This document shows positions 35,462-45,520 of a DNA stretch of 64,000 nt, one piece after another. This DNA is from Odobenus rosmarus divergens (taxonomy: Eukaryota; Chordata; Mammalia; Carnivora; Odobenidae), in NCBI RefSeq assembly GCF_000321225.1, contig NW_004450402.1, positions 3,736,274-3,800,273 on the forward strand. Reading direction: 5' to 3'. Position 1 is the stretch's first letter, and each line of letters begins with the position of its first letter. Under the pieces are notes generated by a model, which saw nothing but the letters and a program-made list of their open reading frames with translations, made no database searches and was not told where the DNA came from. The translations under genes and the position numbers were made by a program.

Positions 35462-35890
35462 TTATGGATTGAATTGTGTCTGTCTAAAATTATGCTGAAG
35501 TCCTAACCCCAAGTAGCTCAGAAAGGAACCTTATTTGGAAATAGAGTAGTTGCAGATACAAGTAATGAAGATGAGGTCATCCTGGCGTAGAATGCGCCTC
35601 CACTTCGACATGATGGGTGTCCGCGAGAAAGGGGAAATTTGGACACAAACACACACATGTGAAGACGAAGGCAGAAACTGGGTGTTGCTTCTACATGCCC
35701 GGGAACTCCAAACTTGCCACCAAACTGGCAGAATCTGGGCAGGAGGCATGGAAAAGACTCTCCCTCACCACCTTTAGAAAGAACCAAGTCTGTTGACATC
35801 TTGATTTGGATTTCTAGCTGCTAGAATGGCGAGATAATAAATTCTCTGAATTATACCACCCAGTTTGTAGCACACAGCCCTAACAAGCTC
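35462..35890 (+). repeat. MLT1-like (ERVL-MaLR) LTR, plus strand, full length
   Basis: The LTR start GTTATGGATTGAATTGTGTC is followed by GTCCTAACCCCAAGTAGC, CCTTATTTGGAAATAGAG, GATGAGGTCATCCTGGCG, CATCTTGATTTGGATTTC and TACCACCCAGTTTGTAGCAC. No internal retroviral region is seen. The overlapping frames at 35518-35799 are LTR shadows. Confidence 0.88.
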
Positions 35891-36001
35891 ATAGAACTAT
35901 TTACTGCCTGTGGTACTCTGCAATAGTGGGCAAGGCAAAGACAGAAAGGCTTGAATTTTCACTTTTCCATTGCCAGTTCTATGATTTAGACCATGCTATT
36001 T

Positions 36002-36192
36002 TTTTTTAAGATTTTTTATTTATTTATTTGAGAGAGAGAGAATGAGATGTAGAGAGCAGAGGGAAGAGGGTCAGAGGGAGAAGCAGACTCCCTGCTGAGC
36101 AGGGAGCCCGATGTGGGACTCGATCCCGGGACTCCAGGATCATGACCTGAGCCGAAGGCAGTCGCTTAACCAACTGAGCCACCCAGGCGCCC
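36002..36192 (-). mobile_element. SINEC insertion, minus strand, complete
   Basis: A reverse-complemented SINE with tail TTAAGATTTTTTATTTATTT and head GAGCCACCCAGGCGCCC. The 15-bp target duplication TAGACCATGCTATTT is perfect at 35987-36001 and 36193-36207. The right part of this SINE starts the second copy of the local duplication. Confidence 0.96.
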
Positions 36193-36826
36193 TAGACCAT
36201 GCTATTTAAACCGACTAATCTCTATCGTCAGGTTACACTAAATTTTACTACAGAAACAGTCAACCCCCAAATCTCAGCCCAAAGTAATTATTGTTTACTT
36301 CTGCTTCACACATGCCCACCAAGGGTCACTTGGAGGCTCTGATCTAGTTAATGACCACCCTAAAATGAGACCCAGGCTGGTAGAGGAGATGCTGTTTAGA
36401 ACAGAGGCATTAATTCTGACAGAGGGGAAAGAGACCAGTGGTAAGTGTGCCTGGCTTTTAAATAGTCTACCCCCAAAAGACGCACATCACTTCTACTCAC
36501 TTTTCATTGGCCAAAGCAAATCAACCATTGCTTGAATGCAAGAGAGTGGAGCAGTAATTAGAAGAAACAGCACCAAAAATCTGTAAACAGTCCCAATGGC
36601 TATCTGTCGGCATTGATATGATCATAAATTGAGATTAACTAATTTAATCATTCATATTTTCATTCACCAATATTTATCCAGGCCCTACTCTGTGCTAGCT
36701 ACTATCCCAGAGAGCTACTCTCAAGACAAAATCCCCGCCCTCAACAAGTTTTCATTTTACTGGAGGAGTTTGTAGGAAAAATAAAGAAGAATGTAAATGT
36801 ATAATACAATTTCAGATACTTATAAG
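36103..36826. repeat. Duplicated segment, copy 2
   Basis: Matches 34059-34779 at an offset of 2044 bp, changing to 2047 after a 3-bp insertion. The copy extends without interruption into unique sequence both upstream, through the complete SINE and its left target duplication, and downstream. This is therefore the better-supported original location. Confidence 0.93.
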
Positions 36827-36870
36827 TGTTACAAAGAAAAGTGAAGCAGGGCAAGGTTACTGAGCGACAC
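36664..36870 (+). repeat. Ancient repeat, unnamed family A, 5' part (copy 2, longer)
   Basis: Same opening as copy 1. It continues past the duplication end with TAAGTGTTACAAAGAAAAG and GAAGCAGGGCAAGG, the expected next part of this family. This supports the 36-kb locus as the intact one. Confidence 0.55.
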
Positions 36871-36989
36871 TGGAGTGGGAAGGTGTAAGGTCGATATTTT
36901 AGCAACAAGTACAAATTCCCTAGCATGGTCCATAGCGAGTGTAGGCACCCAAGAAATGATTTTTTTTTCCTTTCCCCCAACACCCTGGA

Positions 36990-37560
36990 TCATTGGCATC
37001 AACAACAGAAGACTCAAAGTGAATTTTGTGACTATTAAATTATAAAACATAGAAAAAGGATTAAAATGCCCAATTCTGGCAAGGATGTAATGTAACTGAG
37101 ACAAGCATGTATTTCTGCTGGCAGTGAAAATCTCTTTAGAAAGTAATTTGGCAATGCATTTCATGATCCACTAAAATGCTCATAACCCTGACTCAGTAAT
37201 TTCATTCCTATGACTCTGTCTCCAACAGTAATATAATTTAATAATCACAAAGATGAGTATTGCAGTGTTATTTGTGATATCAAAAACAACATGAATATGC
37301 AGCAATAGGGAAATGGTTAAACGGATTATGGCTTACCAACTATATAGAATATTATGTAGTAATTAAAATGATAATTATGCACATTATGTAGCAACAGGAA
37401 AAATGTTTATGATATAATTTTAATTTTAAAAAGGATGCAAATTATACCCTATAATTATGTGATGTAAAAATCATAAATGTAAATGCATAAAATTAAAAGA
37501 GAACATGGAAAAGTGAAATCTAGAATGTACAAATTTGTAGTAATTAAAAATATATTTTAT
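36990..37560 (+). mobile_element. Old L1 fragment (late ORF2 and 3' region), plus strand
   Basis: CTGCTGGCAGTGAAAATC, AAGTAATTTGGCAATGC, GTGTTATTTGTGATATC, GGGAAATGGTTAAACGGATTATGG and GAATATTATGTAGTAATTAAAATG follow the end of an old L1 ORF2. Confidence 0.7.
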
Positions 37561-37985
37561 TCATTTTGTTACCTTTATCAAATGTTTAACAAGTACTCCC
37601 ACACTATTGTTTATATAATGGATTCAAAATTATAGTTAAAAGAGCCATGGGGAACAATGATTTCCTACTCAATGGATTTGATCTTGACCGAAATCTTACT
37701 ATGTGCTCTAATCTGACCAAACCTTATCCTATCTTAAATTTATAATCCTCAAATTACCACTTTTGTGATTTCTATATTAAATTGATATTGTAAATGATGT
37801 ACTATATCTTAAATAAATAAATCCTGAAATTTAGTAAATGATGTAATCAGCCAGAACTTATTTCTGAGACATTGTAATAGAATGTGGATTTTAAATTTTC
37901 AGACCTTTGGTATCTTACTTGCTGGAATTTTGGGTGGGGAGTAGTATCTGTGCCTTCATTGCTGGAAAGCAGATTATGGACTAAG
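37561..37985. other. Unassigned AT-rich DNA
   Basis: No gene or clear repeat is seen. Confidence 0.5.
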
Positions 37986-37989
37986 TCCA

Positions 37990-38218
37990 GTAGTTTTTTA
38001 ACAGGGCTTAATTTTGTCCCCCAGGGTACATTTAGCAATAATTAGAAACCTTGTCACAACTTGGGGGAAGGAATTATGCTGCTGACATCGGGTGGGTAGA
38101 GGCCAGGGATGTGGCTAAACATCTTACAACATACATGACAGCTACAGGACAGCTCCCACAACAAAGAATGATCTGGCCCAAAATGCCATCAGTACCCAGG
38201 TTGAGAAATCCCAGAATA
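37990..38218 (+). mobile_element. MER5A-type hAT-Charlie MITE
   Basis: GTTTTTTAACAGGGCTTAATTTTGTC, CTTGTCACAACTTGGGGGAAGG, GGGTAGAGGCCAGGGATG and CCCACAACAAAGAATGATC match the MER5A body in order. It ends in AGGTTGAGAAATCCC, the decayed right terminus. Confidence 0.85.
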
Positions 38219-38224
38219 GGCAGT

Positions 38225-38450
38225 GGGAAGAATACAAGCTTGACAGTGAAGAAAGCCAACTTCTAATTTTATTTTCACTGCTAAAATGTTGGCCTTGAGC
38301 TAGCCACTTAAATTCTATCCCTCAATTTGTTTATTAGCAAAATGAAGGTAAATAATATTTATCCTACCTCAGGGGACGGTTCTAAGAGTAAAAGAGAGAC
38401 AATGCAATAGTGCTTTAAGAAGTTAAATACCATACAAATATTATCATTAT
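38225..38450 (+). repeat. MIR relic, plus strand
   Basis: GACAGTGAAGAAAGCCAAC, GCCTTGAGCTAGCCACTTAAA, CTCAATTTGTTTATTAGC and GGACGGTTCTAAGAGTAAAAG follow the MIR core and 3' part. Confidence 0.7.
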
Positions 38451-38880
38451 ATATACTTCAAAAATCTCTTTAAGTTGATTACCAAAAAAACAATGAAGGT
38501 AGAAACAACTATTCAATAGCATATGAGTAACTGCTTCTGAAATTTTTAATTTGTTCTGTTTCCCTGGAGACTATTAATGAAAACCATAACAAAATAATAC
38601 CACTTTACTTATATTTTCCAAATAAAATAATCTAGTTTCCTTAATCAATTGTCTGCCCCCATCCTGTGTCTTGAATTTCTCCACGGTCACTGGGCTCTTG
38701 CCTTTAGCTACAGATATGCTCAGGATCCTTTGGGGGACCATCCAGTTCCACTTCAGGCTATACCACTTCCACGCTACCATTTATTACTTGTTACTACCAA
38801 TTCCTCATCTCCGTTTCACTCCAATGCCAACTGGTATATAACCCAAACATTTCTTCATTGCAACTGCTCAGATTAACCTC
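38451..38880. other. Unassigned non-coding DNA
   Basis: No gene or known repeat is seen. The opposing frames at 38574-38780 and 38649-38876 carry no recognisable domain. Confidence 0.5.
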
Positions 38881-38884
38881 AACC

Positions 38885-40010
38885 AAGCTAAAGAGAATGC
38901 CTAGAAGCAATGACATCCCAGTAGTGGAAGGACACTAAATGCCTACATTTTTGTTTTAATACTATTCTCCAATAAGAAGAACCAGGCCTCCTTAGAGAAA
39001 CAGCTGGTTCAAGGACTGGGACAGGAAATATGCAAGATGGGCCTGGGGCATCTTGTAGTCCCAGAAAGAAAGGAAGTGATAAAAGACACACAAACACACA
39101 CACACACTCCGTGATGGGGTGTGTTGAAGGAACATAAGGACCAACTAAAAGAGCTCCCAATGGCCAAAGCCAAGAACAACTCAAGTAACAAAATGAATAA
39201 AGTCCCACTGGATTATAATCCAAAGTATAAAATGAATATGCCAATGATCCCATATTGATATAAATAAATGATTGAATAAATAAATGGAGAATAGACAATT
39301 CTGTGCAGCATAAGTGTAAATAATTTAGATAGATACTTCACCTCAGGGATAGAGCATGACGCCTCACCCCTTAAGTGGGGACTGAGTTGGGTGATTTTCA
39401 TCCAAAGAGGACAGTATGGAAAGAGAGGAAAAAGAGTGACTTTCCAGTGAAGAAATTTGACAAATACTACCTCAGCCAGATGAGCAAAGTTAGTATCAAC
39501 AGTCATAAATCATGTTTATGGTGTGTACCTTTGATTTGATGTGATGAAAATGGCACTTTACCTCTGTGGGCTTCCCAAAATCCATTAACCCAATCTAACC
39601 ATGAGAACAATATCAACAGATCTCCACTGAGGGACGTTCAACAAAATACCTAATCGGTACTCCTCAAAGCTGTCAAGATCATCAAAACAAAATAAGTCTG
39701 GAAAACAGTCATAGCCAAGAGTAGTCTAAGGAGGTATGACAATTCAATGCAATATGGTATTCTGGATGGGATCTGGAACAGAGCAAGGACATTGGGTGAG
39801 ACCTAAGAAAATCAGAATAAAATATGGTCTTTGGTTAACAATGCATTACTATTGGTTCATTAACTGCAAAAATGTGCCATACTAATGAAAGATGTTAATA
39901 ATAGGGGAAATTGGGTGTGGGTATATGGGAACAGTTCTTGTACCATCTTCACAGCTCTTCTGTAAGCCTAAATATTCTGAAATACAGTTTAAGCTTAAAA
40001 ATAATGGTTT
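38885..40010 (+). mobile_element. Old L1 3' UTR (L1ME/L1MD-like), plus strand
   Basis: GACAGGAAATATGCAAGATGG, GAATGCATTACT-type spacing, GGTATTCTGGATGGGATCTGG, GATGTTAATAATAGGGGAAATTGG and CTTCTGTAAGCCTAAATATTC follow the long 3' UTR of old L1ME-like families. Its end is near AAGCTTAAAAATAATGG. The 136-codon minus frame at 38888-39298 is antisense to this UTR. Confidence 0.8.
39088..39107. repeat. Short (CA)n tract
   Basis: Roughly nine CA units lie within the old L1 3' UTR. Confidence 0.8.
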
Positions 40011-40780
40011 TTTAAAATTGTTCTCAGAGATTAGTCAGTGCAAAAGTTACAGACAGAAGATGAAGTCCACATTTGTTACTATTTAGACTTTGATTTCATC
40101 CATTTCCTATTACTAGTTATTCATGGTATAGCTAATGTTTACTTGGCAGCCTCTGTATGTATTATAGTTTACATATCAACTAAGAGCTAGAGATATTTAA
40201 TTTAAAAAAAAAAAAGAGGAATATTGAAGGGAAATAAGCCTCATGCTCCTGTAAAGGAACAGAACTTAGCGGATGGGCTGCGATGAGGTAGATCTGATTG
40301 TGGTATGGAGGCTGGGGGAGCAGGCATGATGGCTGCTGCTTGTCTAAGACAGAAGGTCATTCTGGTGGGTAATAATATAGTAACCCCCCAAAAGCGGGGA
40401 AGTAGAAAACAAGAGGTAATCTAGTATGTTGGTCTGTCTCAGAAGAACCCAATGTGGAGCAACACGGTTTGAAGAGGTATAGAACAGGATCCAGGAGTAG
40501 TTGCTATTGCAGATATGAACAGGCAGCTGCCATTGAATGAATCAAGGCAATGGTTCATAAACCACTGAACGAGGTGGGATACTGGGGCTGTGCCTCTGAT
40601 TACCTTCTCCTTCCCCCTGCCCTGCCTCCAAAGAAAAACGTAAGGCAAACCTTAGTCCTGAAACGTGTTTAGTAGGCTTGTTATCACACAGGCTTGAAAA
40701 CACGAGTATCAAGATAAGACTTTGATTACCAGTGGAAATACAAGATTAGGATCAGACACAGGGAATGAAGCAGAAATCCA
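40011..40780. other. Unassigned non-coding DNA
   Basis: No gene or recognisable repeat is seen apart from a poly-A at 40203-40214. Confidence 0.5.
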
Positions 40781-40784
40781 GGTT

Positions 40785-40945
40785 TATTGAACAAACACTT
40801 AAAGAGCGCTTATGTGTCAGACTATTCTAAAGCACTTTGAAAGTATTAATTCATTATATCTTTATAAGAGAAGATAACTTTTCATTATCATTTTATTCTC
40901 AAAGCCTATGACAGAACATGGTTCATAATAGGCCTTTAGTAAATA
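40785..40945 (-). repeat. MIR relic, minus strand
   Basis: GAACAAACACTTAAAGAGCGC, GTCAGACTATTCTAAAGCAC and AGTATTAATTCATTATATC follow the reverse-complemented 3' half of MIR. Confidence 0.6.
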
Positions 40946-40954
40946 TTTTTCATA

Positions 40955-41105
40955 AAGAAGAAAAGAAAGAAGGAAGGAGGGAAAGGAAACAGGAAGGGAG
41001 GAGGGGGAGAAAGGGCTGTAAGAGAGAGGGGAGGGAGAAGAAGGAGGGGTAGAAGGGAAGGCGGTGGAGGGAGAGAAGGGAAAGAGGGGGGGGAAGGAAG
41101 AGATT
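40955..41105. repeat. Polypurine (GGAA/GAGG-rich) tract
   Basis: About 150 bases are almost only A and G on the plus strand, with one short break at about 41014-41017. It has several G-runs, including one of eight G at about 41086-41093. Such tracts can form triplex or G-rich structures. Confidence 0.9.
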
Positions 41106-41264
41106 ACTACCCCTCAAAGTCTGGGTTGGATATACTGGAATATCTGCTGTCCAGATCAGGGTCGGTTCTAGGGGATGAAATAGAGCAGAGACTGGAGCTG
41201 GTGGGGGGATTCAGAAGGTTACGGTATCATGGAGGTGGGATGGAGAAGACAACAACAACAAAAT

Positions 41265-41470
41265 GGCCAACATTTATTGATCACTCGCTAAGGGCCAGCG
41301 TTATGTATGCATGATTCCTACAGATCACTTTTATCATTAATATTATTATCGCCCATTTTACATATAAGGAAAGTAACACATATTTAATAACTTTCTCTAG
41401 GCAACACAGATACTAAGGTACAACGCTGAAACTGAAGCCTTAGATTCCCTGCTCTTAGCCACTGTGTGAA
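41265..41470 (-). repeat. MIR relic, minus strand
   Basis: ACATTTATTGATCACTCGC, GTATGCATGATTCCTACAG, CGCCCATTTTACATATAAGG and CTCTTAGCCACTGTGTG follow MIR in reverse complement almost end to end. Confidence 0.78.
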
Positions 41471-41823
41471 ATCTAGGCTAGGAGCAGGCAGATCCTCACA
41501 AAGTAGATCAAAATGTGGGCCTAGTTTTGAAGCAATGTGGTACCTGTTCTAAGCAATCAGATCCACTTGTAAGTGTAAGAAACACGTTCTACAAAGTCAA
41601 TATAGTCAGCATTTGTGAAAATGAGTCAGAAGGGTGGACAGGGCCATGGCGAGTGGAAGGGAGATGTCGGAGGGTGGGGAGGAAAAGATAAAAGACCTTG
41701 GCATTTACAACATATATAACAATATCTGCTTTAAAATCCTGCTGATGACTCTGAAAGACAGGGGGTATTAAACTCCATGATGTAAGTCAGATATATACAA
41801 CAGCAAGTTAAATAGCCTTATTT
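41471..41823. other. Unassigned non-coding DNA
   Basis: No gene or recognisable repeat is seen. Confidence 0.5.
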
Positions 41824-41837
41824 AAAAAGTCAATTTA

Positions 41838-42027
41838 GGGGCTCCTGGGTGGCTCAGTTGGTTAAGCATCTGCCTTCAGCTCAGGTCATGATCCCAGGCT
41901 CCTGGGATCAAGCCCCACAAAAGGCTCTCTGCTCAGGGGGGAGCCTGCTTCTCCCTCTCCCTCTGCTGCTCCCCCTGTTTGTACTCTCTCTCTCTGTCAA
42001 ATAAACAAACAAAACCTTAAAAAAAAT
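41838..42027 (+). mobile_element. SINEC insertion, plus strand
   Basis: A full copy runs from GGGGCTCCTGGGTGGCTCAG through CTCTCTCTGTCAAATAAAC to an A-rich tail. The 14-bp target duplication AAAAAGTCAATTTA is perfect at 41824-41837 and 42028-42041. Confidence 0.95.
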
Positions 42028-42041
42028 AAAAAGTCAATTTA

Positions 42042-43950
42042 TATGGCAGGAATTTTGAAAACCATTCAAACATAATCTTACACTTGTACATAAATTATTC
42101 TTCAGTCAAAAAAGATTTCTTTTGTCCTCAAGTAATACATTCACCTAAAAAGGGGGAACATTTTAATAGCAAAATACTAAGAGGAGCTCAAAATGTCAGA
42201 TAGTATGAAGTCTCCTTTAGCCCAGAACCAAAAGCGTCCTCATTTTTAGGAACTTTATTCAGATCATTCCATCTTTAAGAGTCTCCAGATGCCTTAATAA
42301 GGGAACCGAATCATGAAGCTCAGGGGATGGTCTGTGCTCTGACTTCTCATAACCTTGTTCTTGAACTTCAGCTCTTCTTCAATCTCTGTTTCAGTCCCAC
42401 AGCCGGGCCATTAGCCTCACTCTTTTGAACTTGGCGTGAAAATTGTACTATCTCAGAATCTGGTCTCAGACCAGGTATGTCAAACGAGTTTCCAATCAAA
42501 TCCAGCCTGATATATTAGTAATCGTCGCCTGCGTTGTTCGGTGAGGAGTGTGAAGCGGTATCCAGGCGCAGGGGGACAGAATCCAGTGATCGATGAGCAA
42601 CGTTGGCCAGGGGGACGCTAAGGGGACAACTGGGGGACTGTGTGCTGTATTTGGCCTCTATGTCCCCTTGGAGTTTCTATTTCTAGCACAGCCTAGATAG
42701 GACGTATTTGTGTGCTTCTCATCCACCTACACTGAAAACAATGGATGAGTTAACCAACCCTCTGGCAGCCCTAAAAATTTGCTCTTCTGTACAGAGACTG
42801 GGAGTTCTAGTCACAGCTGTTGGGTGAGTGGGTGAGCCCCGACCCCTCTGCCCCTCCCCCCCCCAAGGTCTGCCAACTCAGTCCCATTTGCTTTTCTGCA
42901 TGACATAAGTCTACTCCAAGATCTACCAAGTGTCTTAGGACATTGGCCTGGAAACTCGCCTGGCTCTTGCTATTCTTGCCCGAAACATATAGGTCAAGTT
43001 AAAGATAACTTTAAAGGTAGCATTATGATAAATCACTTGTGGTGCATTTTGCCAAACTTTATCCCCCACTGTCCGTTGCCCCTCCCCCAACAACCAATTT
43101 TTCACGGCAGACATTGCTAATCCATCACCGAATCCATTTTCACTGAGCCTGGATGCAGCTTCAGAATGAGGCTTAACTTGGCAACCCAGAGTGGATTGGG
43201 AGGGGGTCATTTACTCAGGGCTAGGAATCCGGTTGCGTCTATGCTACTCACCACCAGAGGAGCAAGAATCTGTGAGAACTGGGCTCTACTCTGCTGCATT
43301 ACATCCGCTATGGGAGGGGAAAATTTAATTCTAGAGATGGACGAATCAAAGCCAGTATATCCCGAGCCATAGCCAGGACTGAACTCAGACAAAATTACCA
43401 AGGAGACTAAAATTCAAGTTTCTTCTCACATGACTCCCTTTCAGTTTCTTCACAACTAGGCTGCCTAGAGTCCCTCACCAGTTCCTCTCTGGTAAATTTT
43501 TTTTTCTTCGAACGACTTCCTCCACCTCAAAACTTAGTAATTCCTTGTCTCATTCCTTCAAAACTAAGTTCTTAGCCTGAGTACATTTTAGGTATTTACG
43601 AAATGCTGGCTGGCTGGCTGCCTGGCGGGGAGACGGAGGGGTCAAGAAAAAATACCCGTTAGATACAAGGGGTTCTTCCCAATAGGTAATGAATTATAGT
43701 GAATCTCGTGAAGTTTTGTAGAGCAATACAGGGCAGATTGTGACTGCTTGGAGCAATCTTACATGCAAAATGGGAATGAAATAGTTAAATAGCAAATCCC
43801 AGCTAGGTGGCACTGTGTTTTAAGTAAATAATTTTTAACCCAACTGCAATAAGCCTGCTGGGGAGTTTGCTACACAGATAATAGCTTCCAAATAGTGAGG
43901 GGCAATTATTCAAGCCATAGTGCCTCACAAAAACAAACATAGCTTTATGG
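42042..43950. other. Unassigned DNA, with a small CpG-rich patch at 42520-42625
   Basis: I recognise no gene, RNA or repeat. About nine CpG dinucleotides fall within roughly 110 bases at 42520-42625, which stands out in this AT-rich window but is far below a promoter island in size. The opposing frames at 43166-43401 have no recognisable domain. A (GGCT)n patch lies at 43606-43620. Confidence 0.5.
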
Positions 43951-43956
43951 GCATAA

Positions 43957-44150
43957 GGTTGCCAGATTTAGCAAACTAAAATACAGATGTCCAGCTAGCT
44001 TGGAATGTCAGACAGAGGATGAATACATTTTAGTATAAGTATGCCCTATGTCATATTTGGGACATATTTACAGAAAAAAAATATTTATTGTTCATCTGAA
44101 ATTCAAAGTTATTATACTTCTTGTATTTTATCTGGCAACTCTATAGGGAC
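43957..44150. mobile_element. Palindromic MITE (family not named)
   Basis: The left arm GGTTGCCAGATTTAGC...AAAATACAGATGTCC and right arm TTGTATTTTATCTGGCAACTC are inverted repeats. The inner TTTAGTATAAGTATG and ATATTTGGGACATATTT parts make most of the element self-complementary. This is the layout of an old palindromic DNA transposon. Confidence 0.75.
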
Positions 44151-45005
44151 ATCTCTTGTATATCTGGCATAACATTAGGCATTACACACACATTTTCCTG
44201 TCTCTTATGCCCTTATTCAGATCCCCAGCCCTTTACTCTCCAACTCCCAAGTTTCTCTGGAAATCTCCAGCGTGCATTTCCTGTGTGCTAACAGTTAGTT
44301 ACTCTATCACACTGTCTTCTCTCTCTCTTTCTCTCCCTCTCTCTTTCCCTCATTGCTTTTCTCTTTTGCCAGGATAGTCTGGCCACAACATCAAGGCAGT
44401 AATACTAGTACTCTGCTCCTGTCCGGTGCTACCACATCTCCTGGGTCCCACCCTGGTCCTTAAGTGGTTCTGGCATCAACACGTGTCAGCTGAGCCACAT
44501 CCACCAGGAACCATCTCATCCACCTGACTTTGCTCCTTCTCTGGGGTGTGCCATCTCCTGCCGGGTGTGTTGCCACTTAAGTCAAAGCTTCGAAGCTGGC
44601 CGTGTTCTCTGTAGAAATACATGGAAGGACTCTCCAGACCTGTTAGATCTCTATTTTTCTCACAGGGACCGCCCCCCCGCCAAAACTGTTCCTTTTGTTC
44701 TAATATCTGAAAGAGCTGTAAGTGGAAGTAAAGAGTACTTTAAACTTGTTGCTTCCAGTTCACCCTGTTCTATTGCCCACCACCACCATCATTCCTTGTG
44801 CTTCACAGTAATCAGATATGAGTTCGATACAGGACTGAACTTGACTTACTCCCACTCTGCACTCAGACACCTCTCCCCTCTCCTATGCAGTAGGTATTTG
44901 TTCCTGGGGGAAGCATGTGTACTTCCTTCCCCCATAATGAATTTTCTCCCAGGAAGTTCCACAATCGCGCAGAAATGTGGATTATTTCTAGAGGTGAATA
45001 TTTTG
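44151..45005. other. Unassigned non-coding DNA
   Basis: A CT-rich patch lies at 44317-44360. The longest plus-strand frame of the window (44565-45164, 199 codons) starts here and runs into MIR and L2 sequence. It shows no domain and I do not call it a gene. Confidence 0.5.
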
Positions 45006-45009
45006 TCCT

Positions 45010-45115
45010 TGATTATATTTAATCCTCATACAACCCAGCAAGAGAGCTGGTATGTCCTTCATTTTACAATAGGAAATCTGAGATCAGAAGGAACTTACAG
45101 ATGTGAGAAATGCAC
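45010..45115 (-). repeat. MIR relic, minus strand
   Basis: TATATTTAATCCTCATACAACCC, TTCATTTTACAATAGGAAATC and GAACTTACAGATGTG follow reverse-complemented MIR. Confidence 0.65.
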
Positions 45116-45189
45116 CTCAGTCACAATCACCTGCCGCTCTCCCCTGCTTTCATTCGGCTTTTAGAACATATCAAGGTCCTTCTTGCTTT

Positions 45190-45520
45190 TCTATTTGCTG
45201 TTTGCATTGTCCAGAAAATGACAAGCCCCAGGCTGACTCCTCAACATTCAGTTTTGGTCCAATGTCACCCTCCCAGGAGGTCTTCCGTGAGCTGCCTTTT
45301 TACAGTGACTTTCCAGCCATTACTCACCCCCCTCTCCCCATCACCCTTGGATGCTTCATAGCTCTTACCAATATGCAATATCATCTATTTTGCTTATTTT
45401 TATTATTTATCCATCATTTGTCTTCTCCACTAGAATTTAAGCTCCAAGAAAGAAAGAACCTTAAACCTGTTTTATCTCCAGGGGCTAAATAAATATTTGG
45501 TGAAAGAATAAATTAATCTA
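45190..45520 (+). repeat. L2 LINE 3' end
   Basis: CCAATGTCACCCTCCCAGGAGG, CTTCCGTGAGCTGCC, CTCCACTAGAATTTAAGCTCC and GGGGCTAAATAAATATTTGG follow the L2 3' region in order. Overlapping frames at 45103-45492 lie in this LINE. Confidence 0.8.

Noticed and set aside
38888..39298. Minus-strand frame of 136 codons with hydrophobic segments
   Set aside because: It is antisense to an old L1 3' UTR, and CA-repeat translation gives its cysteine/valine run.
44565..45492. Overlapping plus-strand reading frames of 199 and 129 codons, with a five-histidine run
   Set aside because: The frames run through a MIR (45010-45115) and L2 sequence (45190-45520), have no recognisable domain, and start and stop without promoter or splice context I can support. 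Frames of this length occur by chance in 64 kb.
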